Assembly: GCA_030148325.1 (NCBI GenBank)
Contig: JASBTR010000072.1
Location: 1-33,102 of the forward strand
DNA: 33,102 nucleotides
Source of the DNA: Gammaproteobacteria bacterium
Lineage (GTDB): Bacteria > Pseudomonadota > Gammaproteobacteria > UBA6429 > Thiohalophilaceae
Direction: 5' to 3'
This document shows, in pieces, positions 7,905-15,122 of this stretch. Made by a program: the position numbers and the translations under genes. The stretch's first letter is position 1. Each line of letters starts with the position of its first letter. The notes beneath the pieces were generated by a model. It made no database searches and was not told the origin of the DNA. It saw only the letters and a list, made by a program, of their open reading frames with translations.

Positions 7905-7956
7905 TAGAACAGGCTGGGGTCAGTGAACAATAGAACAGGCTGGGGTCAGTGAACAA
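7905..7956 (+). repeat. 26-bp perfect tandem duplication
   Basis: Two head-to-tail copies, 7905-7930 and 7931-7956, each containing tagaacaggctggggtcagt. The ggggtcag core is a sequence I associate with ends or remnants of REP/IS200-like elements, but no transposase is present. It lies about 65 bp beyond the end of the defence cassette and may mark its boundary. The rest of the spacer to 8,445 has a weak 8-bp inverted repeat (8322-8329 with 8344-8351) and no supported gene. Confidence 0.7.
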
Positions 7957-8378
7957 TTGATTCTAATATAGATCATGATGGCTAAGGATTAGCAGGCATT
8001 TCATAAATAAATGTCTGCTTTCTATGTTTTTAGAAAATTAGTTAATATTTTGAACGACAGCTAAGTGGTGATGGCTGAAATTTAACCGAAATAGCCAAAG
8101 GTCTCCTACCGGCCGTAAGCTGGCTGGTTATCAACTAATGATTTATGGACAGAAAATCTGGTGCTGGGCGGCCTGAGTTTATCGAGGCGTTCAGGAGTGG
8201 ATTAGGTATTCGAGGTGCGTGTCGGGAATCGGCTGAGACCGAAAATGCCTGTCTGCTCAGGGAACCTTCGCTTACTTACAGGACGCATTTTGTGGTCGAA
8301 ATGGGCAGCCTAAGGGGAAATAATACGATATTATTAGAATAGATCGTATTAAAATCAGTGTATTGCGCAGGTCCGATC

Positions 8379-8397
8379 CCGCCTGCTTGCGGCGGGG
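8379..8397. repeat. GC-rich hairpin cccgcc/ggcggg
   Basis: The arms cccgcc (8379-8384) and ggcggg (8392-8397) flank the 7-nt loop tgcttgc, within an otherwise A/T-rich spacer. It looks like a dispersed palindromic unit. No T-run follows. Confidence 0.5.
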
Positions 8398-8445
8398 TGG
8401 TTTATTGAACAACCCATACATATAGTGGAGTGGTGCCTGGTATAC

Positions 8446-9954
8446 ATGGATAGCCCTCTAAATCATAAAAATAAATATGTGGGGCGCCTGATTTTGTGCG
8501 CCCTTTTGTTCCTTTTTTTCTGGAGCTTTCTATTGCCCATATGGGACATTGATGTCTGGTGGCACATGGCTTCCGGGCGATGGATTATTGAAAATAACAG
8601 TCTTCCTTCCAGCGACCCTTTTTCAGTTTTTTCTGCACAAAATAAAATACGAACAGATATTGTTCTTAAGGGGCAATGGCTCGGTCAGATCATACTTTAC
8701 GAAATTTATAATTATTTTAGCGATGATGGTTTAGTTGTATTCCGATCATTGTTGCTGTCCTCTTTTTTGCTTTTAACTTATATCCGAGCAAAATTACTTG
8801 GAATTTCAGAATCCACTTCTTTATTTTTAGTCTGCCTTATTGGGTTTAATTTATTTGGTTTTACCGGGTTACGGCCGCAGCTTTTTGGCTTCGCCTTTGC
8901 CTTATTTGTTTTTTTACTTATTGACTGGGTAGAGAATACCGGAAAAACAAGGTATCTTCTTCTGCTTCCGGCTATTGCTATAGTCTGGGCAAATACTCAT
9001 GGGTCCTTCATTCTTGGTGTCGTTCTGCTTTTTATATATTCGATACTAAACTTTTTTGAATATGGGTCCAAACAAAACAAACATCAAATTAATCCAGGGA
9101 TTCTGTTTGTTTTGGCGGTTTCATTTGCTTTATTTGCCTATATTAACCCAAATGGATTTCAGGCGGTGCGATATATTTTTGAGCTTCAAATCAGCGACCT
9201 GCAATCTCGTACTTCAGAATATACCAGCGCCCTGAAAATTTATACTTTAGGCTACCCGCTTGCACAATCCTGGATCTATTTATTTTACGCTCTAACCTTA
9301 ACAGCCTTGCCCGGGATTTTTCGGCTTTCACCAGGAAAAGCTGTTATCACCCTGTTTCTTGGCGCAATTAGTATTGATTCATTCCGCTACTATCTATTTT
9401 TTATACTTATATCAGGCCCGTATGTAATGCAGGCCATTATGCAATACGACAGGGTTCAAATATTCAGCAATTCCCTGTCAGACATCACTCCGCTAAAATA
9501 TATTATTCCCCTCATTGTTTTGTTCGGCGCCTTCATCCTGCTGCAGACAAATTACAGAACAGCATCTGTTCCACACAATATCAACGCATCTCGTTATCCG
9601 ACAGTTTTGAGTCGCTATTGCAGCGATAAAAATCTTCGCGGCTATATGTTTAATTATTTTGGCTGGGGAGGCTATTTAATCTGGAATTTGTATCCGAATA
9701 TGAAACTATATATCGATGGTCGAATGCTTGATGATTCGAAGCTGGATAAATATATGAACATGTTGTGGGCTACAGAGGAAGGGGTTCAGTATTTCAAAAA
9801 TGAACATTTCGACTATGTCATGATTCCGTATTTTAAGCCCGGAACAAAGCAGGTTTATGCTTTAAATCGCTATTTGCAAAGCCAGGCGGACTGGAAGGCT
9901 GTATACCGTGGAAACCATGGTCTTCTTTACAGGAAAACAGGTGTTCCGAAATAA
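8446..9954 (+). CDS. Polytopic membrane protein, GT-C glycosyltransferase-like
   Basis: A protein of about 502 residues with roughly ten hydrophobic segments. After the first helix comes DIDVWWHMASGRWIIE and then LPSSDPFSVFS. This acidic and aromatic first loop followed by (S/T)DPFS resembles the extracytoplasmic loop of GT-C type, polyprenol-phosphate-sugar-dependent glycosyltransferases and related proteins. Other marks are GLRPQLFGF, WANTHGSFILG and a soluble C-terminal part with GWGGYLIWNLYPNMKLYIDGR. The acceptor and sugar are unknown. ATG 8446 is preferred; an in-frame GTG lies at 8425, and neither has a strong ribosome-binding site. It stands alone, is A/T-rich, and ends before a hairpin terminator. 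It may modify a surface glycan or protein. Confidence 0.6.
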   Translation: MDSPLNHKNKYVGRLILCALLFLFFWSFLLPIWDIDVWWHMASGRWIIENNSLPSSDPFSVFSAQNKIRTDIVLKGQWLGQIILYEIYNYFSDDGLVVFRSLLLSSFLLLTYIRAKLLGISESTSLFLVCLIGFNLFGFTGLRPQLFGFAFALFVFLLIDWVENTGKTRYLLLLPAIAIVWANTHGSFILGVVLLFIYSILNFFEYGSKQNKHQINPGILFVLAVSFALFAYINPNGFQAVRYIFELQISDLQSRTSEYTSALKIYTLGYPLAQSWIYLFYALTLTALPGIFRLSPGKAVITLFLGAISIDSFRYYLFFILISGPYVMQAIMQYDRVQIFSNSLSDITPLKYIIPLIVLFGAFILLQTNYRTASVPHNINASRYPTVLSRYCSDKNLRGYMFNYFGWGGYLIWNLYPNMKLYIDGRMLDDSKLDKYMNMLWATEEGVQYFKNEHFDYVMIPYFKPGTKQVYALNRYLQSQADWKAVYRGNHGLLYRKTGVPK

Positions 9955-10020
9955 TGTAATTATTTTTTTGTGAATGGAAAAAAGCACAGGACCAGGTTTT
10001 CCCATGCCATATTTCTCATT

Positions 10021-10096
10021 CCCACGCTCCTGCGTGGGAATGCATACGGTGGTGATGGTGTGAAGTAAGATATGGGTTACCACGCAGGAGCGTGGG
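10021..10096. repeat. Long hairpin of two self-palindromic 16-bp arms
   Basis: cccacgctcctgcgtg (10021-10036) and cacgcaggagcgtggg (10081-10096) are perfect reverse complements, and each arm is itself partly palindromic. This is a dispersed intergenic repeat type. Just after it, 10111-10145 contains a gtaggttgggcac unit with a reverse partner. Confidence 0.7.
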
Positions 10097-10148
10097 AGCC
10101 AGAACAACCAGTAGGTTGGGCACAAAAAATCGCACCCACCCTATCATA

Positions 10149-10175
10149 CCACCCGCTCTGTGGGTGGTTTATTTT
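10149..10175 (+). terminator. Intrinsic terminator between convergent genes
   Basis: Stem ccaccc (10149-10154) with gggtgg (10162-10167) around a 7-nt loop, followed by tttattttg on the plus strand. It is placed to end the membrane-protein transcript. It may also act from the minus strand on the MocR gene, though the tail there is poorer. Confidence 0.6.
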
Positions 10176-10176
10176 G

Positions 10177-11595
10177 TCACAGCAATCTGGCAATGGTGTT
10201 AATTGATTTGCGCGCCTGTTCACTTTCTACAGCGCCGCAACTTAAACGGATGTGGTGCTGATACTGGCCCTGTGCAGAGAACAGTAAGCCGGGGGTGATG
10301 GCGATTTTTTTCGCCATTGCCTTCTGGTATAAATCTATGCTGCTGCAGGCTTTCGGTAGTTCGATCCAGAGCAGGAAGCCGCCTTTGGGATTGGCGATGC
10401 GTGTGCCTTTGGGAAAAGCATCGGAGACCCATCGTCTTAATTGATCCATTCGCTGTCGATAAATGCGCGCAGAATGTCTTACGCAACGTCGATAACCGTC
10501 TTTGGCCAGAAATTCGGCCATAACCAGCTGGGGGTGGATTGCGGTGCAGATATTGTCGAGAAATTTCTGGTATTTCACCTGTTTCTGAAAACGGCCGGCC
10601 AGTATCCAGCCGATGCGCAGGCCCGGCGCTACGGTTTTGGAAAACGATGAGCAGTAGAGAACGTTTCCACTTGTGTCGTAGGCTTTGGCGGCTTTGGGAC
10701 GTCGTGGTTCATAACTCAGTGAGCCATAAACATCATCTTCAATCAGGGCGACATTATATTTCTCCATCATCCTGATCAGGCGTTGTTTGTTTTCTTCCGA
10801 CATAGACGAGCCCAGTGGATTATTGAATGTCGGCATTAATACGCAGGCGGTGATTTTTCGTTTTCTAATGCTTCTCTCCAGCGCATCCAGATCGATGCCG
10901 CTGCCGGCATGGGTTGGAATTTCAAGCACTTTCATGCCTGATGATTCTATGACCTGTAATACGCCAAAATAGGTCGGGGATTCGATTGCGATGGTGTCAC
11001 CGGTGTTCGATGTTGCGCGTAGTGCCAGGCCCAGCGCTTCCAGGCAACCGTTGGTGATGATGATGTCATCAGGCGTGCACCGAACCCCACTGTCCCTCAT
11101 CAGACGTGCGATCTGTTTGCGCAATCCGGCGTTTCCCTGAGTTTCTTCATAGCGGGATGCGGCTCGACTTTCTCGTCGGGCAATACCGGCAAGCGTGCGT
11201 GACAGCGTTCCCAGTGGGAGTAAACTCGCCTCGGGTACGGCTGCGCCGAGTTTTACCAGACCAGGTTGTCGCGCCTCATTTATCAGTGACATCGCCAGAT
11301 AGCCTACATTGACTTCAGTCGGTGATGATCTGGGTTGACTGATAACCGGTTCATCGAGTTGTTCGGTAAACCATGGGCAAACGTAGTAGCAGGATCGGGG
11401 TCTGGACTCAATCAGTCCATCCTGTTCCAGATTCTGGTACGCCTGGATTGCGGTAGCCAGACTGACTTCGTATTGTTCACTAATGTGTCGCAGAGAAGGC
11501 AGGCGTTCATCAATGCTGTATATCCCCTGTTGAATGGCCTGTGACAAATCTGCCGCAAGTTGCTCATAGAGAAAGGTTTCACGATGATTTGTCAT
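10177..11595 (-). CDS. MocR/PdxR-family regulator (GntR HTH fused to class I aminotransferase)
   Basis: A 472-residue fusion. Residues about 8-75 form a GntR winged helix (FLYEQLAADLSQAI, RLPSLRHISEQYEVSLATAIQAYQNLEQDGLI). The rest is a class I aminotransferase fold with TNGCLEALGLAL, PTFNNPLGS, LIEDDVYGSL and the PLP-binding lysine in SSFSKTVAPGLRIGW (K320, codon 10636-10638). Such proteins sense PLP or an amino-compound adduct and act as transcription factors. I set the start at ATG 11595 because homologues begin just before the HTH. The frame stays open to 11751, but that 52-residue extension covers a palindromic repeat and looks non-coding. The gene is divergent from the aminotransferase-argC pair and probably controls it. 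Confidence 0.88.
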   Translation of the reverse strand: MTNHRETFLYEQLAADLSQAIQQGIYSIDERLPSLRHISEQYEVSLATAIQAYQNLEQDGLIESRPRSCYYVCPWFTEQLDEPVISQPRSSPTEVNVGYLAMSLINEARQPGLVKLGAAVPEASLLPLGTLSRTLAGIARRESRAASRYEETQGNAGLRKQIARLMRDSGVRCTPDDIIITNGCLEALGLALRATSNTGDTIAIESPTYFGVLQVIESSGMKVLEIPTHAGSGIDLDALERSIRKRKITACVLMPTFNNPLGSSMSEENKQRLIRMMEKYNVALIEDDVYGSLSYEPRRPKAAKAYDTSGNVLYCSSFSKTVAPGLRIGWILAGRFQKQVKYQKFLDNICTAIHPQLVMAEFLAKDGYRRCVRHSARIYRQRMDQLRRWVSDAFPKGTRIANPKGGFLLWIELPKACSSIDLYQKAMAKKIAITPGLLFSAQGQYQHHIRLSCGAVESEQARKSINTIARLL

Positions 11596-11682
11596 TGGTT
11601 TTCTTAATCTTGTCGGCTTTGCCTGCAGTAACGAGGCCTGGCAGGTGTGGCTTTTGCCCTTCGGCACAGGCGAGTCGCATGT

Positions 11683-11700
11683 GTTCGCCTGAAGGCGAAC
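11683..11700. promoter_or_regulatory. Palindrome in the divergent mocR / aminotransferase intergenic region
   Basis: gttcgcctgaaggcgaac has 8-bp arms and a 2-nt centre. It lies between the MocR start (11595) and the aminotransferase start (11821), where the operator should be. The same gttcgcct palindrome type also looks like a dispersed intergenic repeat, so a regulatory role is only a possibility. Confidence 0.4.
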
Positions 11701-11820
11701 CTGCAGCGTGAGTGTGTCCAGGTTCAAATCTGTACTGGTCGAATTAATCATAGACTGTATCTGTAATGCATGCCAGTTTCTGGTTACAGTTATGCCACTA
11801 ATCTAACGGAGGGCAGGGCT

Positions 11821-12708
11821 GTGGCGGCGTATTGGTTAAATGGGAAACTGGTTAACAGGGAACAGGCAACGGTCTCCGTGTTTGATCACGGCCTGTTATA
11901 TGGTGATGGTGTTTTCGAGGGAATTCGGTTCTACAGGCGTAAGGCTTTTCGCCTTGAGGCGCATTTGCGTCGGCTGAGTCATTCCGCTACCGCCATTGGT
12001 TTGATGCTCCCGTACACACTCGATGAACTGGAAACAGCCATCGAAGATGTGATTCGGGCCTGTACCGAGGCGGATGGTTATTTGCGCCTGGTGATTACGC
12101 GCGGCGAGGGATCGCTGGGGATTGATCCCGCATTATGTAAGCGGGCTACCGCCTTTATTATTGCCGACCGCATTGCCGTTGTTGCGCCGCATGTTCTAGA
12201 ACAGGGCGCAAAACTGGTGATTGCGTCTACTCGTCGTTTACCGCCGGATGGACTTGATCCGCGCCTGAAGTCGCTTAACTACCTGAATCAGGTGCTGGCA
12301 AGAATGGAAGCCAGTCATGCCGATGCGGATGAAGCTGTTCTGTTGAACGCGCAGGGCTACGTTACAGAAGGGACGACGGACAATATCTTCATTGTCAGGG
12401 ATGGGACGTTGATGACGCCGCCTGTGACTGATGGCGCATTGGAGGGGGTAACCCGCGATATTATTCTGCAACTGGCGCGTGAGCTGGGTATCACATGCAG
12501 CGAAAGAACCCTGGCGCCTTATGATCTTTATACCGCTGATGAATGTTTTTTGACGGGCACGGCGGTAGAGCTGGTGCCGGTGCGTGAGATTGATGCCCGA
12601 ATGTTGCACTCCTGCCCCGGGCCGGTGTTTCAACGTCTGCAAAACGCATTTCGGGACAGGATCGCGGGTGAAGCGGGAGAAAATAGCATGAAAAGGGTAG
12701 CGTCATGA
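11821..12708 (+). CDS. ilvE: Class IV PLP aminotransferase, branched-chain type
   Basis: A 295-residue class IV aminotransferase. It shows the N-terminal SVFDHGLLYGDGVFEGIRFY, the PLP lysine in LKSLNYLNQVLA (K150), EGTTDNIFIV and GALEGVTRDIILQLA, all typical of branched-chain amino acid aminotransferases; D-alanine or aminodeoxychorismate-type activity cannot be excluded. It would interconvert Leu/Ile/Val and their 2-oxo acids using glutamate. I chose GTG 11821 because GGAGGG at 11808-11813 is ideally placed; the open frame from ATG 11770 would add 17 residues not expected in the family. Its stop overlaps the argC start by 4 bp (ATGA), so the two are translationally coupled. That pairing is unusual and suggests a shared pathway. 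Confidence 0.85.
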   Translation: MAAYWLNGKLVNREQATVSVFDHGLLYGDGVFEGIRFYRRKAFRLEAHLRRLSHSATAIGLMLPYTLDELETAIEDVIRACTEADGYLRLVITRGEGSLGIDPALCKRATAFIIADRIAVVAPHVLEQGAKLVIASTRRLPPDGLDPRLKSLNYLNQVLARMEASHADADEAVLLNAQGYVTEGTTDNIFIVRDGTLMTPPVTDGALEGVTRDIILQLARELGITCSERTLAPYDLYTADECFLTGTAVELVPVREIDARMLHSCPGPVFQRLQNAFRDRIAGEAGENSMKRVAS

Positions 12709-13775
12709 TTCGGGTCGGGGTGATTGGGGCAAGTGGTTATATGGGGGGTGAAGTGGTCAGGGTGTTACTGAATCACCCTGGGGTCGAGCTCGCCTGGGTG
12801 ACCAGCCGTACGCCGGGACCGATCGAAAACTACCATCCAGATCTGTATGGACAGGGAATTGAGCTGATTCGTTCTGATGATATATCGCCTGATGACATAG
12901 CAGTCTGTGAGGTTGTATTTATGGCCTTACCGACATCGGCCTGTTTGCAGATAGCGCCGCGCCTGCTGGAAGCGGGTTGTCGGGTGATTGATTTAGGTGC
13001 GGCATTTCGTCTGGACTCTCAGCCTGTCTGGGAACGAATCTATGCCCAGCCCCATACGCAATGGCCATTGGCGGAGGAGGCCGTGTACGGCATATCGGAA
13101 CTTCACCTCGAAGACATCAGGCAGGCGAGACTGATTGCTAATCCGGGCTGTTTTTCCTCGGCGGCCATTCTGGGACTCGCACCCCTGCTTACGCAGGGGC
13201 TGGTGGATAGCCGTTCCCTGGTGGTCAACGGTCTCTCGGGTACCGCCGGTATGGGTGCGGAACTGTCACGCGCTGCGCACCATCCTGAGATTGGGAATAA
13301 TCTGCTGCCCTATAACGTGGTGGATCATCGGCACACTTATGAGATGGAGCAGGAGTTGTCACGGCTGGTCAGCGATGAGGTGTATGTACATTTTACGCCG
13401 ATCTATGTGCCGATCACGCGAGGTATTCTCAATATATGTCATGCGTTTAGCCTTGAATCCGTTTCACGGAAAAATCTGCTCGCGCTTTATTCTGATTTCT
13501 ATGAAGGCCATCCCTTTATCAGGATCTATGACCTGCCGGAAGATAAAAATGAAGCCTGGCAGTATCGGGCCTACCCCTGGGTTAGCACAGTCACAGGTAC
13601 GAATTATTGTTACATCGGTCTGGATGTGGATGAAAAACGAAATCGAGTAGTGGTGTTCAGTGTGCTGGACAGTCTTGGAAAAGGTGGTGCGCGGGTCGGT
13701 GTTGAAAATATGAATTTGTTGTTCGGGCTGGAACGCAGCAGCGGCTTACAGCAGACAGGTTGCCATCCCAATTGA
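12705..13775 (+). CDS. argC: N-acetyl-gamma-glutamyl-phosphate reductase (ArgC)
   Basis: A 356-residue protein, the usual length for ArgC. The N-terminal NAD(P)-binding fold begins RVGVIGASGYMGGEVVRVL. The catalytic cysteine is C149 in IANPGCFSSAA. Further family marks are VNGLSGTAGMGAEL, YNVVDHRHTYEMEQEL, HFTPIYVPITRGI and the C-terminal DSLGKGGARVGVENMNLLFGL. It reduces N-acetyl-glutamyl-5-phosphate to the semialdehyde in arginine synthesis. Related enzymes (LysY) act on LysW-bound substrates, but no carrier protein gene is seen here. It is coupled to the upstream aminotransferase. It is the last gene before a repeat-filled spacer. Confidence 0.92.
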   Translation: MIRVGVIGASGYMGGEVVRVLLNHPGVELAWVTSRTPGPIENYHPDLYGQGIELIRSDDISPDDIAVCEVVFMALPTSACLQIAPRLLEAGCRVIDLGAAFRLDSQPVWERIYAQPHTQWPLAEEAVYGISELHLEDIRQARLIANPGCFSSAAILGLAPLLTQGLVDSRSLVVNGLSGTAGMGAELSRAAHHPEIGNNLLPYNVVDHRHTYEMEQELSRLVSDEVYVHFTPIYVPITRGILNICHAFSLESVSRKNLLALYSDFYEGHPFIRIYDLPEDKNEAWQYRAYPWVSTVTGTNYCYIGLDVDEKRNRVVVFSVLDSLGKGGARVGVENMNLLFGLERSSGLQQTGCHPN

Positions 13776-13786
13776 GAGCATCTCGT

Positions 13787-13930
13787 AGGGTGGGCGCGTT
13801 TTTTTGTGCCCACGCTGATCATAAAAATGATGTGTCCATCCTGTGAATCAATCAGGTGCAGGATTGAGGTTTTAATGATGGGAATACGGAGGCTAAATTG
13901 CCGCGTGGGCATAAATATCGTGCCCACCCT
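13787..13930. repeat. Composite inverted repeat of agggtgggc / gcccaccct units
   Basis: The unit 13787-13814 (agggtgggc to gtgcccacgc) and the unit 13902-13930 (gcgtgggca to tgcccaccct) are near reverse complements of each other, and each is itself palindromic. The first includes a run of seven T after gcg, so it could also end argC transcription. No gene is supported between them. Confidence 0.6.
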
Positions 13931-13963
13931 GCTGCAGTCAGGCAATAGCGAAAATAATTATGG

Positions 13964-14088
13964 AAGCTCTGATTTATTCCGCCGTTCGTGGTGAGCTTGT
14001 CGAACCATGAATACCGATGTAATAAAGTCAGTGTCTTATAAATAACACCCTTCGACAAGCTCAGGGCGAACGGAATAAATCAGAGCTT
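13964..14088. mobile_element. MITE-like element B, 125 bp with 18-bp perfect terminal inverted repeats
   Basis: The ends aagctctgatttattccg (13964-13981) and cggaataaatcagagctt (14071-14088) are perfect reverse complements. Just inside are inverted gagcttgtcgaa / ttcgacaagctc pieces. One end of the same element is present at 2744-2786. There is no internal gene. It lies immediately before a broken reading frame at 14107. Confidence 0.7.
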
Positions 14089-14106
14089 TCTTAGTATATT
14101 TCCAGC

Positions 14107-14223
14107 GTTTTATTTTATAAAGAGTTCCTCAGCGGTGTTGCGATTGTACTGACGTTTATCGCATTTTTACCGTATATACGCTCAATCCGACAGGGGAGGC
14201 GCCGGCGCCTGGCCGTCATCTGA
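14107..14223 (+). pseudogene. Remnant of a small membrane protein gene
   Basis: Read from gtt 14107 to TGA 14221-14223, the frame gives YKEFLSGVAIVLTFIAFLPY followed by IRSIRQG, then a basic tail. This matches my memory of the N-terminal helix of a small conserved inner-membrane protein family whose members continue with a second and third helix. There is no ATG, GTG or TTG start in frame (a stop lies at 14092-14094), and the protein ends after one helix. It looks like the 5' end of a decayed gene, possibly broken by the neighbouring element B. 14224-14350 holds nothing I can identify. Confidence 0.4.
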
Positions 14224-14350
14224 TTGAAATCTGGAATAAACCGCCCGGAATCCGTATTCTGACCTTAAATATAGCTTCCAGCTGCCGATAACAGGGGGAA
14301 CCGACTAATATCAGGAGTGACGGTACCCCAACCCGCAGTATTCCATCCCG

Positions 14351-15058
14351 ATGACGCTCGATTTTCTGAACAAGGCAATAAACAGGCCAGGTAGATGTAT
14401 TGCTGCTGATAGCAATAACCTGCGTTCTCTGCTGATACTATTTGCCCTGCTGCTGGCGATAGCCACTGTCAGTGAACCCCGCCTGTTGAGCACGCAACAA
14501 TTAAACGCATTGCAAAGCCGCTATGGCCAGGCCGCCGTTAACCGGATTGAGGACTGGCAGAGAATGCTGGTGGGCAATCGAGATGGATCGGAAATAGAAA
14601 AGCTGGAAGCGGTGAACGATTTTTTCAACCGTATGCGCTTTGTCAGCGATCTGGAACACTGGGGAAGGAAGGATTACTGGGCCACGCCGGTCGAATTTAT
14701 TGTGACTGCGGGTGGAGATTGTGAGGATTTCTCAATTGCCAAATATTTTACCCTGCGTGAACTGGGTGTGGCGACAGAGAAGCTGCGTCTGATTTATGTC
14801 AAGGCGACGTCCATTAATCAGGCGCATATGGTTCTGGGATATTATGAAACGCCGGATGCCGAGCCGAAAATACTGGATAACCTGGAGCGGACGATAAAGC
14901 CGGCTTCGCTGCGTCCGGATCTGATCCCTTCTTACAGTTTTAACGGTAACAGTCTCTGGGCTGCAAAAATGTTGCGTGAGGGTGGGATAAAAGTGGGTAA
15001 AAGTGAGAACATTGGCATCTGGAAGACACTGATGAAAAGAATAAAAATGAGTCAATAG
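14351..15058 (+). CDS. lapG: LapG-type periplasmic cysteine protease
   Basis: A 235-residue transglutaminase-like cysteine protease of the LapG (BTLCP) family. An uncleaved-looking or signal helix lies at about residues 25-40 (LRSLLILFALLLAIATV). The catalytic triad reads C124 (GGDCEDFSIAKYF), H159 (NQAHMVLGYY) and D176 (ILDNLERTI), with spacing close to that of known LapG. LapG cuts the N-terminal retention region of LapA-type adhesins at a di-alanine site, releasing them from the cell surface. It is inhibited when LapD, bound to c-di-GMP, captures it. The gene is followed 64 bp later by lapD. ATG 14351 has no obvious ribosome-binding site, but no better in-frame start exists. Confidence 0.92.
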   Translation: MTLDFLNKAINRPGRCIAADSNNLRSLLILFALLLAIATVSEPRLLSTQQLNALQSRYGQAAVNRIEDWQRMLVGNRDGSEIEKLEAVNDFFNRMRFVSDLEHWGRKDYWATPVEFIVTAGGDCEDFSIAKYFTLRELGVATEKLRLIYVKATSINQAHMVLGYYETPDAEPKILDNLERTIKPASLRPDLIPSYSFNGNSLWAAKMLREGGIKVGKSENIGIWKTLMKRIKMSQ

Positions 15059-15122
15059 TATTGCCGGAAGAAATGGCTATGATAGTTATGTTTTATAAAA
15101 AATATTATAAAGGTGAACTCCG

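Noticed and set aside
7905..7956. Possible CRISPR-like repeats
   Set aside because: Only two copies, directly abutting with no spacer, and no cas gene nearby.
8145..8342. 65-residue open frame (MDRKSGAGRPEF...)
   Set aside because: No family resemblance, no ribosome-binding site, unlike composition, and it sits in a repeat-bearing spacer.
11596..11751. 52-residue N-terminal extension of the MocR protein
   Set aside because: It covers a dispersed palindrome and precedes the normal start of the HTH; the ATG at 11595 fits the family.
14732..15055. Minus-strand frame antisense to lapG
   Set aside because: It lies wholly within a confidently identified gene and has no homology signal.
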